Origin: Prorocentrum cordatum
Lineage: Eukaryota; Sar; Dinophyceae; Prorocentrales; Prorocentraceae
Assembly: GCA_963575745.1 (NCBI GenBank)
Contig: CAUYUJ010006358.1
Coordinates: forward strand, 175,001 to 225,000
Reading direction: 5' to 3'
Length of the DNA: 50,000 bases
Position 1 is the stretch's first letter. Each line of letters starts with the position of its first letter. Below are positions 36,600 to 46,735 of the stretch, piece after piece. The notes under the pieces are model-generated. The model saw nothing but the letters and a program-made list of their open reading frames with translations. It made no database searches and was not told the origin of the DNA. The translations under genes were made by a program, and so were the position numbers.

Positions 36600-38040
36600 G
36601 GCAGTCGCAATCACAGCCTCAGCCTCAGCCTGCCTCAGCCTCAGCTCCAGCCTGCCTCAGCCTCAGCCTGCCTCAGCCTCGGCCTCAGCCTGCTTCAGCC
36701 TCAGCATCAGTCTGCCTTCAGCCTCGGCCTCAGCCTCAGCCTGCCTCAGCCTCACCCTGCCTCAGCCTCAGCCTCAGCTTGCCTCAGCATCAACCTGCTT
36801 CAGCCTCAGCCTCAGCCTGTCTCTGCATCAGCTTGCCTCAGCCTCAGCCTCAGTCTGCCTTCAGCCTCGGCCTCAGCCTCAGCCTGCCTCAGCCTCAGCT
36901 TGAATCAGCCTCAGCCTCAGCCTCAGCCTGCCTCACCATCAGCCTGCCTCAGCCTCAGCCTCAGCCTGCCTCAGCCTCAGCCTCAGCCTGCTTCAGCCTC
37001 AGCCTCAGTCTGCCTCAGCCTCGGCCTCAGCCTCAGCCTGCCTCCGCCTCAGCCTGCATCAGCTCAGCCTCAGCCTCAGCCTCAGCCTCAGCCTCAGCCT
37101 GCCTCAGCATCAGCCTGCCTCAGCCTCAGCCTCAGCCTGCCTCAGCCTCAGCCTCAGCCTCAGCCTGCTTCAGCCTCAGCCTCAGCCTGCCTTCAGCCTC
37201 GGCCTCGGCCTCAGCCTGCCGCAGCCTCAGCCTGCATCAGCCTCAGCCTTCAGCCTCAGCCTGCCTCAGCCTCGGCCTCAGCCTGCTTCAGCCTCAGCCT
37301 CAGTCTGCCTTCAGCCTGCCTCAGCCTCAGCCTCAGCCTCAGCCTCAGCCTCAGCCTGCCTCAGCCTCAGCCTCAGCCTGCTTCAGCCTCAGCCTCAGTC
37401 TGCCTTCAGCCTCGGCCTCAGCCTCAGCCTGCCTCAGCCTCAGCCTGCATCAGCCTCAGCCTCAGCCTCAGCCTGCCTCAGCCTCAGCCTGCCTCAGCCT
37501 CAGCCTCAGCCTGCCTCAGCCTGCTTCAGCCTCAGCCTCAATCTGCCTCAGCCTCGGCCTCAGCCTCAGCCTGCCTCAGCCTCAGCCTGCATCAGCCTCA
37601 GCCTCAGCCTCAGCCTGCCTCAGCATCAGCCTGCCTCAGCCTCAGCCTCAGCCTGCCTCAGCCTCAGCCTCAGCCTGCTTCAGCCTCAGCCTCAGTCTGC
37701 CTTCAGCCTCGGCCTCAGCCTCAGCCTGCCTCAGCCTCAGCCTGCATCAGCCTCAGCCTCAGCCTCAGCCTGCCTCAGCATCAGCCTGCCTCAGCCTCAG
37801 CCTCAGCCTGCCTCAGCCTCAGCCTCAGCCTGCTTCAGCCTCAGCCTCAGTCTGCCTTCAGCCTCGGCCTCAGCCTCAGCCTGCCTCAGCCTCAGCCTGC
37901 ATCAGCCTCAGCCTCAGCCTCAGCCTGCCTCAGCCTCAGCCTCAGCCTCAGCCTCAGCCTCAGCCTCAGTCTGCCTTCAGCCTCGGCCTCAGCCTCAGCC
38001 TGCCTCAGCCTCAGCCTGCCTCAGCCTCAGCATCAGCCTG
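36600..38040 (+). repeat. CAGCCT hexanucleotide satellite, 1.4 kb
   Basis: AGCCTC units punctuated by TGCCT, TGCTT and TGCAT. A marker, CAGTCTGCCTTCAGCCTCGG and its variants, recurs at about 37396, 37539, 37693, 37848 and 37977, giving higher-order units of about 143, 154, 155 and 129 bases. All frames stay open (Pro-Gln-Pro-Ala-Ser-Ala), which explains frames of over 500 residues. I do not regard these as genes. Confidence 0.96.
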
Positions 38041-38045
38041 CCTCA

Positions 38046-38391
38046 GCATTCAAAATGTGGCCCGGGAATGGAGTTCTGGGAACTCGAAGAACACGAAGTG
38101 GCCTACAGTTGGGTCGGGCATTCAAAATCATGCCCAGGAATGGAGTTCTGGGAACTCGAAGACCACGAAGTGGCCTACAATTGGCTCCGGGCATTCAAAA
38201 TGTGCCCAGGAATGGAGTTCTGGGAACTCGAAGACCACGAAGTGGCCTACAGTTGGCTCCGGGCATTCAAAATGTGGCCCGGGAATGGAGTTCTGGGATT
38301 TCGAAGAGCACGAAGTGGCCTACAGTTGGCTCCGGGCATTCAAAATGTGGCCCGGAAATGGAGTTCTGGGACCTCGAAGACCACGAAGTGT
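38046..38391 (+). repeat. 72-73-bp tandem repeat, 4.8 copies
   Basis: Units start with GCATTCAAAAT at 38046, 38118, 38191, 38263 and 38336 and contain GGAATGGAGTTCTGGGAACT and CACGAAGTGGCCTACA. Copies are about 90% alike, so the array is young. It begins right at the end of the CAGCCT satellite. Similar words with the same period occur at 49546-49750. Confidence 0.95.
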
Positions 38392-38399
38392 GTAACTGT

Positions 38400-39000
38400 T
38401 TGCTTAAAACGACTTCCGCGGATTCTCCCCGGCACCCGTCTGGCATCTGCCCAGACCCCCCTGAGGAGTCAAGATGCTTTCTTTTGAAACCATTAGAAAC
38501 TTATCAGTCTTCGCTGCTAGGTCAAAATGTTAAGTGGATGCTTTTTTTTCTCCGAGGGCAGATATGTGTTACATCAAGGGCCACAGTGGCCCCCGCCATG
38601 CTTTTTCACCTGGCACCTCTCGGCATCACCGCGCCCGAGTTTTCCCGCATGCGCGTCATTTCCTTCCTCCCCTCCTCTTTTCCTCCCCCCGTTCATACCT
38701 GTCTGCCTCTTTCTCTCTCCTCCCCCGTCCTACCTTACGCCCTCTTCTTTCCCTCTCCTTTATGTGCTGCCCCCCCGCCCTTCCGCCCGTTTCGCTTGTT
38801 ATTTATGTTTTCTATCCGATCGTCCATTTTTCTGCTCGGAAATTCCTCTCGCCCTCCCTGGTCTGCCACCTGAGCTTACAGGCGAGCAGCGAGTCCAATG
38901 CGACCGCGTGCAAGGCGGCGCCCCGCCCAAGCAGTGCACGTGGGAGGAAGGGGTGGGGGCGACAATGTTGAGCGAAGGACGACGGTGATTGAGTCGGAGG
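38400..39000. other. No supported gene
   Basis: 38.66-38.84 kb is pyrimidine-rich. Frames there are Ser/Pro/Leu-rich and unconvincing. Confidence 0.4.
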
Positions 39001-39003
39001 GCC

Positions 39004-39141
39004 CCCAACATACATGTACACCGATCCTGGCCAGGCTGACCGTGGGGCCAGGGTAGGTGTGCATGCGATTTGTTCGCCACGCTTGGCATCCCAGGCTCAG
39101 GATTGGGCCAGCACGGACCGGTGTAGGTGTATAGTTGAGGT
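39004..39141. mobile_element. Diverged relative of the 62-bp palindrome
   Basis: The left end ACATGTACACCGATCCTGGC and right end CCGGTGTAGGTGTATAGTTG are inverted and match the arms of 13911-13972. Here about 80 bases separate them. This could be the fuller element from which the perfect palindrome derived. Confidence 0.65.
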
Positions 39142-39337
39142 CTTGTTGAATCGGGTCAGGGCGGATGGGGAATTTGGAGGATGACGATCACTACGTAGGA
39201 ACTGAAAAGGGCGGGCTTGGGAGGAGGATGTGGGGTAGGCGCAGGAGGAAACGAGAGCAGCAAGAAACGAGTTGGAGCCAGGAGGAAGCAACATGCTGGA
39301 TCAAGGACCGTCGGCTTCGGGCGAATCCGTAGAGATC

Positions 39338-39475
39338 GGTCCTCCTCCTCCCTATCCTCCTCCTCCTCCTCTTCTTGCTTTCTCCAGAGTGGCGGGAGGA
39401 GGAGGAGGAGGAGGAGGAGGGGGAGCAGGGGGAGGAGGGGGAGGAGGAGGGGAAGGCGCTGGCGGAGGAGCTGGC
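39338..39475 (+). repeat. (TCC)n followed by (GGA)n
   Basis: TCCTCCTCC (39340-39372) then GGAGGAGGA (39397-39470), separated by TTCTTGCTTTCTCCAGAGTGG. The two tracts can pair as a foldback. Confidence 0.88.
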
Positions 39476-39628
39476 GGTCATGGTGGATTGGCTCGTCCTT
39501 CCTCTCCCCACGGGGGCTCCAGATCCTGGGGGCATCTCGCTTCGAAGGCCACTCCGTCAGGTTCAGCTCTCGCTCAGCTTTGAAGGTTCGGGGCGACGTG
39601 CCGCTGCCAAGACAGCACGCCAGTCGGA

Positions 39629-39830
39629 GTGCTTGAGCGCATTGACTCTGTCGTGGGTTCTAGGCTCCGGGCGTTCTCCCCGAGGCGGTCCCCCGCGATG
39701 TCCGAGGCCGTCGCCGTCGGAGGGCAGTCGCTGCCCCACCCTCGCCTTCGCGCGGCGTCGGATGTGCGTTGCCGCCCTGCCGCGCTCCCGAGGAGAGGAG
39801 ACTGCCGCTCCGTGGTCGTAACAGGGAGCG
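39629..39830 (+). CDS. Weak coding-like frame
   Basis: LERIDSVVGSRLRAFSPRRS and PAMSEAVAVGGQSLPHPRLR have a fair composition, with CGA/GTC-rich codons. Two other frames are also open. No splice sites of note. Confidence 0.2.
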
Positions 39831-39998
39831 TCGGGCGGGGACTTGGCTTGGGGTGTGGCTGTGGTGGGCCGAGCGGTGTGGCCGGGGCCACCACCTGGGG
39901 CGAGCTTCGTTCATCACGTCACGTCCGCTTTCACCTGCCTCGCGTACTCCCAAGTGTTCTCTTTCACGCGCCACGTTATCCTCTGCATACTCCCCAAG

Positions 39999-40110
39999 TG
40001 GGCTGGTGTTCTGCACGGTCCGCGCCACGAGGCAATGTGTCTTGCATCGCCCAACTGCAGTGCGGTCGCCTACGCGCGGAAGGGCGATGATCAGGAGTGC
40101 GGCCTGCAAG
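39999..40110 (+). CDS. Candidate exon, Cys pattern like PAN/Apple
   Basis: The frame reads WAGVLHGPRHEAMCLASPNC then SAVAYARKGDDQECGLQ. The pattern C-x5-C-x4-Y and a later C-x-L is reminiscent of the middle of PAN/Apple modules (adhesive extracellular domains), though only a fragment is present. Acceptor CATACTCCCCAAG is weak, and CTGCAAG|CCTC gives no standard donor. The family link is a guess. Confidence 0.28.
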
Positions 40111-40489
40111 CCTCTTCTCCTTCGCTGCTGCTGGGCATTTGTGTGCAGACAAGTCGCATAGTATGGAGGCGCAACTTTCCAAGGCTAACCCCCCTTGCAT
40201 CCGTGCCCCGTCGGCCCATCCTTGGTGATTTTCGCTGGCTAGCCCCGTTCGAAAATGCCAACCTGGCCCTCCAAGCCCTTTGCATCCTTACCGCGCATCC
40301 TACCACCCCCTGGATTAAAAAGTGGTAATCGGCACTATGGCAGGGAACAACCCCCGGGTCTTCGCTAATCGAACAAAAAAACTCAAGCTTTGACCTTCTA
40401 TCGATGCCAAATAACTCCCAGACAGAGTCGTGACCCGAACGGAGGAACGGCGACGCAGGGGTGGACGAGACGCGCGGTTGTTAGGACAG

Positions 40490-40790
40490 CCCAAATGAAA
40501 TCGCCTTTCTTTGGCGGTGTGAAAAGCGGTCGGATAATACCCTGCGAGGAATTCTCAGACGATATCGCCGCTCACAAGCGGTCTGAAGATGTATCTTATT
40601 TTTGTTTAGCGGAAGTCCCGCGCAAAATCGCCACCTTCAGATGCCGCGGCAAATTGTCAGATCGCCCTTGAAGGCGATCTGATTTTTTTTTTGGCGGACG
40701 TCTCAGGCGGACTCACATCTTCAGATGCTGACCTCATTTGGCCATTATAATATTAAAAGGGGTGAGAGATGCATCTGAAATTCCCGATTC
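40490..40790. repeat. Foldback-rich segment
   Basis: GTCTGAAGATG (40580), CCTTCAGATGC (40634), CATCTTCAGATGC (40716) and GCATCTGAAAT (40770) are mutually inverted. TTTGGCGGTGTGAAA and TTTTTTGGCGGAC are direct partners. It resembles a decayed inverted-repeat element with the terminator-like hairpin inside. Confidence 0.6.
40657..40692 (+). terminator. Intrinsic-terminator-like hairpin plus T run
   Basis: The stem TCAGATCGCC/GGCGATCTGA (10 perfect pairs), loop CTTGAA and ten T residues match the form of a bacterial Rho-independent terminator. In a eukaryotic nucleus the T run could instead stop RNA polymerase III. It may also simply be part of the surrounding foldback. Confidence 0.4.
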
Positions 40791-40831
40791 GGCCCAGAGT
40801 CCAGCATTGTCCCGGGGCCCCGTGGCCTAAC

Positions 40832-40935
40832 GGGAGGCCAACCGTGTCTTCCTCGATCCCCACGGTCTCCATTTTTTAATCCAGCGGGAGGCCAACCGTG
40901 TCTTCCTCGATCCCTACGGTCTCCACTTTTTAGTA
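40832..40935 (+). repeat. 54-bp tandem duplication
   Basis: GGGAGGCCAACCGTGTCTTC starts at 40832 and 40886, and both copies continue through CTCGATCCCYACGGTCTCCA and a T run. Only two or three bases differ. Confidence 0.95.
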
Positions 40936-41100
40936 CAGTGGGTTGTAATTGTGCGACTTGACTGTAAGGGAAGGGCTGGAGAGCCTCGGGAGATCGCGGC
41001 AAGCTGCGTTTACGACCTTTGAGGCCATGCAATAGCTGACCGCGTAAGCTGTAAATCAGCATCATGCAATTTCCCGGTAGGGTCGCCGAATTGCGTCGTC

Positions 41101-42480
41101 ATGAGGTGTCTTCTTTGGGGCAGTCTTGGTGGACTGTCGGGCCGTCTCGGGGCCCTCTTAGGCCGTCTTGGTGATTTTGGCAGCCTCGTCGGCCGTCTTG
41201 GATCATTGGACCATCTCGGTGGCGTCTTGGAGCCCTCTTGGCCTGTTTTGTAGCCCTTTTGCTTCAAGAGAAGTTGCGAGAACACGTGGGACCCCTTTGA
41301 CCTCCTATGAATTTCGTGTCGTTTTCGTTATATAGACGCAATCCTTCGTCAGGACATATTGCTCACTGGAATCGAAGGCACTTCAACTCGTGCTTCCAGG
41401 CACCGTTGCAGATACGTGTGTATGTAGTATATTTGATACACATGTGTGTATGCACATTTATCGAAGACGCCTATGGCGAGTCACCGCCGTCCCCTGCTTT
41501 GGAATCGCCCATGCGGCCGAACGTTGTGGCCAGAGCTCGGCCAAGCTATCGGACTACGTGTTCCCCCAGCCGATGGGAAACCCTTCGGGGAACATGTGGC
41601 GGAGAAAGAAGAAGAGAAGGACAGGAGGGAAACAGGAGTAGGGGGCCTCTTGAGAGCCCTTTGGGGCACTCTTGGGGTCTCCTGGGAGCTTCCTGGGACC
41701 CTCTCGGAGGCATCTTGGAGGCCTCCTTGGGCCTCTTGGGGGCCTCTTGGAGCTTCTTGGAGCCTCTTTGGCCGTCTTCGGGCGTTCCTGGCCTGTCTGA
41801 CGCCGTCGGAAGCCGCCTTTGGGGCCTTTCTGAACCGACTTAGGGTCATCTTGGGGTGCTGCAAGGCCGTCTTGGAGGCCATATTGGGCGTCTTGGAGGC
41901 CTCGTGGTCTGCCTTGGGGCCCTCTTCGAGCCGTCATGGGGGGCACTTGGGCCGTTCCGGGGCCATCCTGGAGGCCTCCGGGGCGCTCTGGGGGCAATCT
42001 TTGACGGCCTGGGCCGTCTCGTGCCGTCGGACGGCCGAAGAGAAGCAAGTGCTCAAATCCTTCAAAAACCTGGGCAAGATCATTGATTTTGGCCTTTTGC
42101 TCCTCTTCCTCCTCCTCCTCCTCCTCCTCCTCGTACTCCTCCTCCTCCTCCTCCTCCTCGTCCTCCTTCTCCCCGTCCCCCTCCTCCTACTTCTCCTCCT
42201 CCTCCTTCTCCTTCTCCTCCTCCTCCTCCTTCTCCTCGTTTTCCTCCTCGTCTCCCCCCTCCTCCTTCGGGCCCGCCTGGACGAGCTCTTGGAGGCCTCT
42301 CGGGCCGTCTTGGAGGGGGCGTCTTGGGCCATCGTGAGGCCAGCTTGGACCGTCCTGGCGGCTTCTTGGGCAGACTTGGAGGCATCTTGGACCCTCTTGG
42401 GCCATCTTGGTGGCCATCTTGGACCATCTTGGGCGCAATTGGAGGCCATCTTTGGGCCTTCTTGGCTGTCTTGGAGGCGA
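41101..42480 (+). repeat. Degenerate TTGGGGCC arrays, + orientation
   Basis: CTTGG-GGCC-TC words at 9-14-base spacing fill 41110-41265, 41640-42020 and 42285-42480. The frames give Trp/Leu/Gly/Ser peptides (for example SWGPLGASW), which are repeat products. Between 41285 and 41640 lies ordinary sequence with no supported gene. Confidence 0.88.
42095..42265 (+). repeat. (CTC)n/(CCT)n tract
   Basis: Pyrimidine triplets CTC/CTT for about 170 bases, embedded between two TTGGGGCC blocks. Confidence 0.93.
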
Positions 42481-42764
42481 CTAGGCGATTTGAAATCCGA
42501 TTTGTTTGGCGGATTGTGCGGTCTTCGGGTGGCCAGCGGCATGCGCCGAAGCTTCAGGGGGAGTTATTTTGGAAAGGAAGCAGAACCAACCCCTCAGGAC
42601 ATCTAGCACGCCGGGCACCTTTGTGGCAAGCCAACAGGGGGTGGCGGATGACTGGAAGCTCGCGTAGTGTCGCGATCCGTTAGTCGGGAGAAAAAAACAG
42701 GGGGGTGCGGGGGCAGGTAGGACTAGACTCAGATCTACAGCTTCAATTTTTAGCCATCGTCGGT

Positions 42765-43380
42765 CCAAGACAGCCCAACTCAGCCCCAGGGGCGCCCAAG
42801 AAACCCCCAAGACGGCCCAAGACGCTCCCTAGACGACCTCGCATACTCGGATACCTCCATGACGGCCTCTGGGAGTCCCACGAGGGCTCGAAGACGGCCC
42901 GAGGCTGCTCCGAGAGGGCTCAAGATAGTCTCAGGACGGCCAGAGAGGTCCTCAAGACGCTCCAAGAGGCCCGTCCAAAAGGCAAAAATGGTCCCATACC
43001 TTTATAGGAGCGTGTACATTTTTAGCATATTCGTTTCTTCGGTCCTTTCAGCGTCCAAGACGGCCCGCGATGCCCCGAGAACCGCCCCAAGACGGCCCAA
43101 GAGGCCAACAAGAGGGCCCCAAGGCAGCCCAAGTGGGTTCCAGGACGGCCCAGGAGAGCCCCACGACGGCCCAAGAGAGGCCCCTGAGGGTCCCAAAAGG
43201 TTCCCAGGAGAGCCCCAAGAGGGCCGCAGACGGTCCCCAAGAGGGTCCTGGAGAGCCCCGAGAGGGCCTCAAGACGGCCCAAGCTCCTCAAGGCGGTCCA
43301 AGAGGGCCCCAGGACGGCCCAAGAGGGCTCCAAGACTGCCCAAAAGAGCCCCCAGAGGACCCCTAGGAAGGCCCAGAAAT
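42765..43380 (-). repeat. Degenerate GGCCCCAA arrays, - orientation
   Basis: GACGGCCCAAGA and GAGGGCCCCAAG words. This is the exact reverse-complement sense of the flanking arrays. An ordinary AT-richer patch (42985-43045) interrupts it. Confidence 0.88.
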
Positions 43381-43574
43381 ACAATATTCATTTGTTTTCG
43401 CAGAAGGTTTTTTACTAGATATTAGTATGTCGCACCAAAGCCATAACACCAGCAGGGCTCCAAGACACTAAGCCAGCGTCCGCGCGCCCTCACAAAATAC
43501 ACGCGCTTTCCGTCCCCGTGCCAAGCAGGTCGAATGGCCTTTGGCCCATCCCGCCACCGTGTCTGGGCTGTGTG

Positions 43575-44130
43575 GTTCAGAGGTCTCTTGGATGCATCTG
43601 AGGGTCTCTTGGGACTCTTGGAAGAGTCTTGGGGGCTTCTGTGGTACCTGTTGGGGGCCTCTTGGGGCGTCCAGGGTGCCTCTTGGGGGCCGGTTGGGGC
43701 GTCTCTGGGGGGTCTCGGGAGCCTGCCTCTGGGGGGCTCTTGTTGGGGCCAACTTGGGGCGGAAGGCTCCCGATGTCTGTTCCTGTTCCCCCTCTCGGGC
43801 CCCTCTTGGGCCCTTGTGGGTGCATCTTGGACCTCCTTGGGGGCCTCTTGGGCCGTCTTGGGGCCCCCTTGTGGCGTCTTGGGGCCCTCCTGTGGGCCTC
43901 TTGGGCAGTCCTGGGGCGCTACTGGGATCTTCTCGGGCCGTCTTGGAGCGTTAAAAGCTGAACAAGGCGCGAAGGCGAACGTCTTTTAACAACATTGAGA
44001 AATCATGGATTTGGGCCTCTTAGGGCCCTCTTGGGGCTGCTCTCCTCTCGGGCCCCCATTCGACCTTCTTTGGGGCCTCTTTGGCCGTCTTCAAACCATC
44101 TTGAGAGGCGATCTTGAGGCGACTCGAGGC
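43575..44130 (+). repeat. Degenerate TTGGGGCC arrays, + orientation
   Basis: Words return to + orientation, densest at 43600-43950 with a second block at 44010-44130. An AT-rich patch at 43950-44005 separates them. Confidence 0.85.
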
Positions 44131-44379
44131 TCTCTTGCAGCCGTTTTCGCGGCCGCCTCGGTCCCTCCGGGCCGGTTTTCGGACCCTCCTGGCTTCCAGA
44201 TGACGCACGCGACACACCCAAGGAGGTCCTGGAAATTCACGGCCCCGCCCGAGAGCCCAAGGAGCCGGGAACCTGGTCCCTTAAGATTCATTGGCTGACG
44301 CAGCACCGCCGACCCCCTGGGGCGGCAGTAAAAGTGAAACACGGAGTTAGCGGAACGACTTCTGGGGAATCTTGGGGTT

Positions 44380-45115
44380 TCAGCTTCTTGGGATTTCGTC
44401 GGGGGCGGTTGGCGGATCGCCGCTCAGCACTTTTGAGGCCTCTTGAGATCTGTTTTGAAGCATCTAGAAGCCTCTTTTGGGCCTCTCGGGGGCCTCGCCC
44501 GGTGATCGGGCTCGCCTCCCCCCCGCCCCGGGATAACCCCACCTTGTCCGTTGAGCTGTCCAGACATATCAGTAGACATTCCCGGACGGCGCCCGCATCG
44601 TCGCAGTACGATTGGTAACATCGCCGCAGCATTTTTAGCAGCTGTATGGGGTCCTAAAATTGGTGCGCGCGGGCATATGCGGGGCTGCCCACAGCGCGCA
44701 GGTTGGGTTATCGGCTGGCCCCTTCCCCCCCCGCGGATAACCCATATTGTCGCCGATCCAGTCTGGGGCGCCTCTTGGGCCGTCTTGGGGCCCTCTGGGA
44801 CAGTCCTGAGACCCTCTTGGGGGCCTCTTGAGTTGTCTTGGAACGGTCTTGGGAGCCTCTTGAGCCGTCTTGGAGTGTCGGGGAGTCGAAAGGCGAGAAG
44901 ACCAACATCCTTGAAACGCCCATCTGCAATAGGCGCGTGTGGCTTCTCGGGGCTTTTTTGGGAGGCCCCTTGGGGCTCTCTTGGGGCGTTTTGGATACCT
45001 CCAGGGCCATCTGGAGGCCATCTTGCGCGTCTTAGGGGTGATCTTTCGGCGACTCCGAACGTGGAACTCGGGGGCCTGCTGGCCGCCTCGGGGCCCTCTT
45101 GGGGTAGGGGCTGGG
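44380..45115 (+). repeat. TTGGGGCC arrays with GGATAACCC pair
   Basis: Blocks at 44390-44500 and 44755-45115. Between them, GGGATAACCCCACCTTGTCC (44530) and CGGATAACCCATATTGTCGC (44735), each after a C run, form a diverged direct repeat. The second also pairs with GGGTTATC at 44705. Confidence 0.75.
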
Positions 45116-45344
45116 GACCAACTTGGAGGAGCATCACACGGCGCTGCCCAGGAGAGCGCCTGAGAGCACAGGGGGCTTCTGGGAGCCCTGGGCTCTGGCG
45201 ATCTTTCGCGCACATTGGGCAACACTCAGCGCGGCAATGTTGACGGTACCTGCTGGCACTCCCCTCTGCACGGTGGCATTTGTTGACATTGTGGGATCGG
45301 TTGGGAGTTTCGGCGTTTGAGTTTGCCGACCCAGCAGAGGGCGG

Positions 45345-45477
45345 ATGGCACCAGCGAGGACCCATTCCGTTGGTTTCGTGATTGAGGGCGACGCTGGTAC
45401 TCCCGAGCCTGCCCGCCGTGAAAGCTGCCCAAGCTGCTCCCGTGCGACGTCTCTGCCCTGCATCGTTTTGCTTCAGC
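45345..45477 (+). CDS. Possible exon before CT tract
   Basis: Starts ATGGCACCAGCG and reads MAPARTHSVGFVIEGDAGTP, EPARRESCPSCSRATSLPCI and VLLQ before entering CT repeats. Composition is good, with CPSC and a further Cys. It would need a donor before about 45480, none of which is clear. No family is recognised. Confidence 0.28.
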
Positions 45478-45489
45478 CTCTTTTTTTTT

Positions 45490-45655
45490 GTTTTCTCTCT
45501 CTCTCTCTCTCTCTCCCCCTCTCCGTTGTCCCCCTCTCTCCGTGGTCCCCCTCTCCGTTGTCCCCCTCTCTTGTTTTTTTTTTTGTTTCTCTCTCTCTCT
45601 CTCGCTCTCTCGCTCTCCCCCTCTCCGTTGTCCCCATCTCCCCCTCGCACCTGCA
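45490..45655 (+). repeat. (CT)n with CCCCTCTCCGTTGT units
   Basis: CT runs alternate with four near-identical CCCTCTCCGTTGTCC units (about 45519-45565 and 45618). A consensus donor-like GTGAGT follows at 45660, after CACCTGCACGCG. Confidence 0.88.
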
Positions 45656-45823
45656 CGCGGTGAGTCTTCCACTCCCCTCTCCCCCGACGACGCGGCCGAG
45701 CGGGGCGCGCCCCCCTCCGCGCTGCTCTCTCCTCCCCTCCCGCGCGGGACCCGGTCGAGCGGCCGGCTCTCCCGCGTGCTCTCGCTTCCCCCCCCCCCCC
45801 GACGGCGCCTCCTCGGCCCGCCT

Positions 45824-45876
45824 CCGGTGCTCCCCGCTCGGCGCGGGCCCCGCTCTGGAGTCCCGGGGGCCCCCAA
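45824..45876 (+). repeat. 53-bp flank duplicate, left
   Basis: CCGGTGCTCCCCGCTCGGCG through GTCCCGGGGGCCCCCAA is repeated at 46038-46090 with three or four changes. The two copies bracket the foldback at 45892-46023, so the foldback may have inserted into, or duplicated, this unit. The CCCGYTCGGCGCGGGCC core is also that of the 67-bp array downstream. Confidence 0.88.
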
Positions 45877-45891
45877 ACTTGCCAGCCTCGA

Positions 45892-46023
45892 ACGTATCCC
45901 TATCCCTAAGGTTGGCACGCCAACAGGCGATGGCAATCTTAGGGATCCGCCCTCAAAAAATAAGGGAATCCCTAAGATTGGCATCGTGATGAGGAGGTGC
46001 CCAGCATAGGGATAGGGACATGT
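45892..46023. mobile_element. Foldback element, about 55-bp arms
   Basis: The left arm ACGTATCCCTATCCCTAAGG... to CAATCTTAGGGAT pairs with ATCCCTAAGATTG... to CATAGGGATAGGGACATGT. Inner and outer blocks are perfect and the middle is diverged, with a spacer of about 20 bases. No coding capacity. Confidence 0.85.
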
Positions 46024-46157
46024 TCCAGGCTGGTGGCCGGTGCTCCCCGCTCGGCACGGGCCTCACTCTGGAGTCCCGGGGGCCCCCAAGCGGGGTGGTG
46101 ACCACACCGTGTGGCTCGGGGGCGGCAAAAGAGGGGGGTGATGACTAGGGGGGGGGG

Positions 46158-46199
46158 ATATCATGGCGGGGGCCATGATATTTCCCCAGATTTCGTGGC
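46158..46199 (+). repeat. ATATCATGGC palindrome, dispersed
   Basis: GATATCATGGC-GGG-GGCCATGATAT and a shared right flank (TTTCCCCAGATTTCGTG) relate this to 13854-13895. Confidence 0.6.
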
Positions 46200-46341
46200 G
46201 CCTCTTCTTGTTTCGTTACGTCCCTGGCCCCCCCGCTGGGCCGCGCACATGCCGCCGGTCATGGTTTGCACCCCCCCCCTCTTGGACGCCCCCCTCTTGG
46301 CCGCTCCCGAACAGCGTGTGGCGAGCCGGTGGGGAGTCGCG

Positions 46342-46500
46342 GTCACCGCACGGTTTTGGGACTCGAGTCCCCCTCCGAGGATGTCTCGGGCGGCATGGGG
46401 CTTCGGGGGTCCCAAGACTGTGCGGTGACGGACCGAGCGGTGAGGTCTTCTGGGGTTCCGAGGTCACCGCGCGGGCTGTCACCACACGGTTTTGGGATCC
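46342..46500. repeat. Inverted plus direct GTCACCGCACGG repeats
   Basis: GTCACCGCACGGTTTTGGGA (46342) is inverted at 46409-46429 (TCCCAAGACTGTGCGGTGAC) and repeated directly near 46479 (GTCACCACACGGTTTTGGGA). This could be one element of about 88 bases plus half of another. Confidence 0.8.
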
Positions 46501-46523
46501 CCAAGAGTCGGGGCTCGGCCTAA

Positions 46524-46735
46524 GGTCGGACCAAATCTGGTGCTCCCCGTTCGGCGCGGGCCTTCTTTTGGAGCCGGGGCTCGGCTCAGAGTCGGACCAA
46601 ATCGTGATGTTCCCCGTTCGGCGCGGGCCTCATTTTGGAGCCACGGCCTGGGCTCAGAGTCCGACCGAATCGTGGTGCTCCCCGTTCGGCGCGGGCCTCA
46701 TTCTGGAGTCGGGGCCCGGGCTCTCCTCTCTCGGA
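46524..46735 (+). repeat. 67-bp tandem repeat, about 3 copies
   Basis: GTCGGACCAAATC starts at about 46525, 46591 and 46659, each followed by CTCCCCGTTCGGCGCGGGCC. The third copy plus about 60 bases of flank recurs at 46980-47095. Confidence 0.92.

Noticed and set aside
38046-38391. Repeat protein (EWSSGNSK units)
   Set aside because: Units of 72 and 73 bases alternate, so a reading frame is not kept across the array.
36779-38873. Open frames of 538 and 657 residues rich in Pro/Gln/Ala/Ser
   Set aside because: Products of the CAGCCT satellite, open in several frames at once. The 3' ends run through an unrelated 72-bp array.
41446-42606. 386-residue frame with Trp/Leu/Gly repeats
   Set aside because: Follows the TTGGGGCC word array and a CTC tract. 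The peptide pattern mirrors the DNA words.
44424-45656. 410-residue minus-strand frame
   Set aside because: Begins in the CT microsatellite (Glu/Arg) and continues through the TTGGGGCC array. No conserved motif.
45892-46023. Telomere-like CCCTATCCCTAA
   Set aside because: Only two units, arranged as the arms of a foldback, not a tandem telomeric array.
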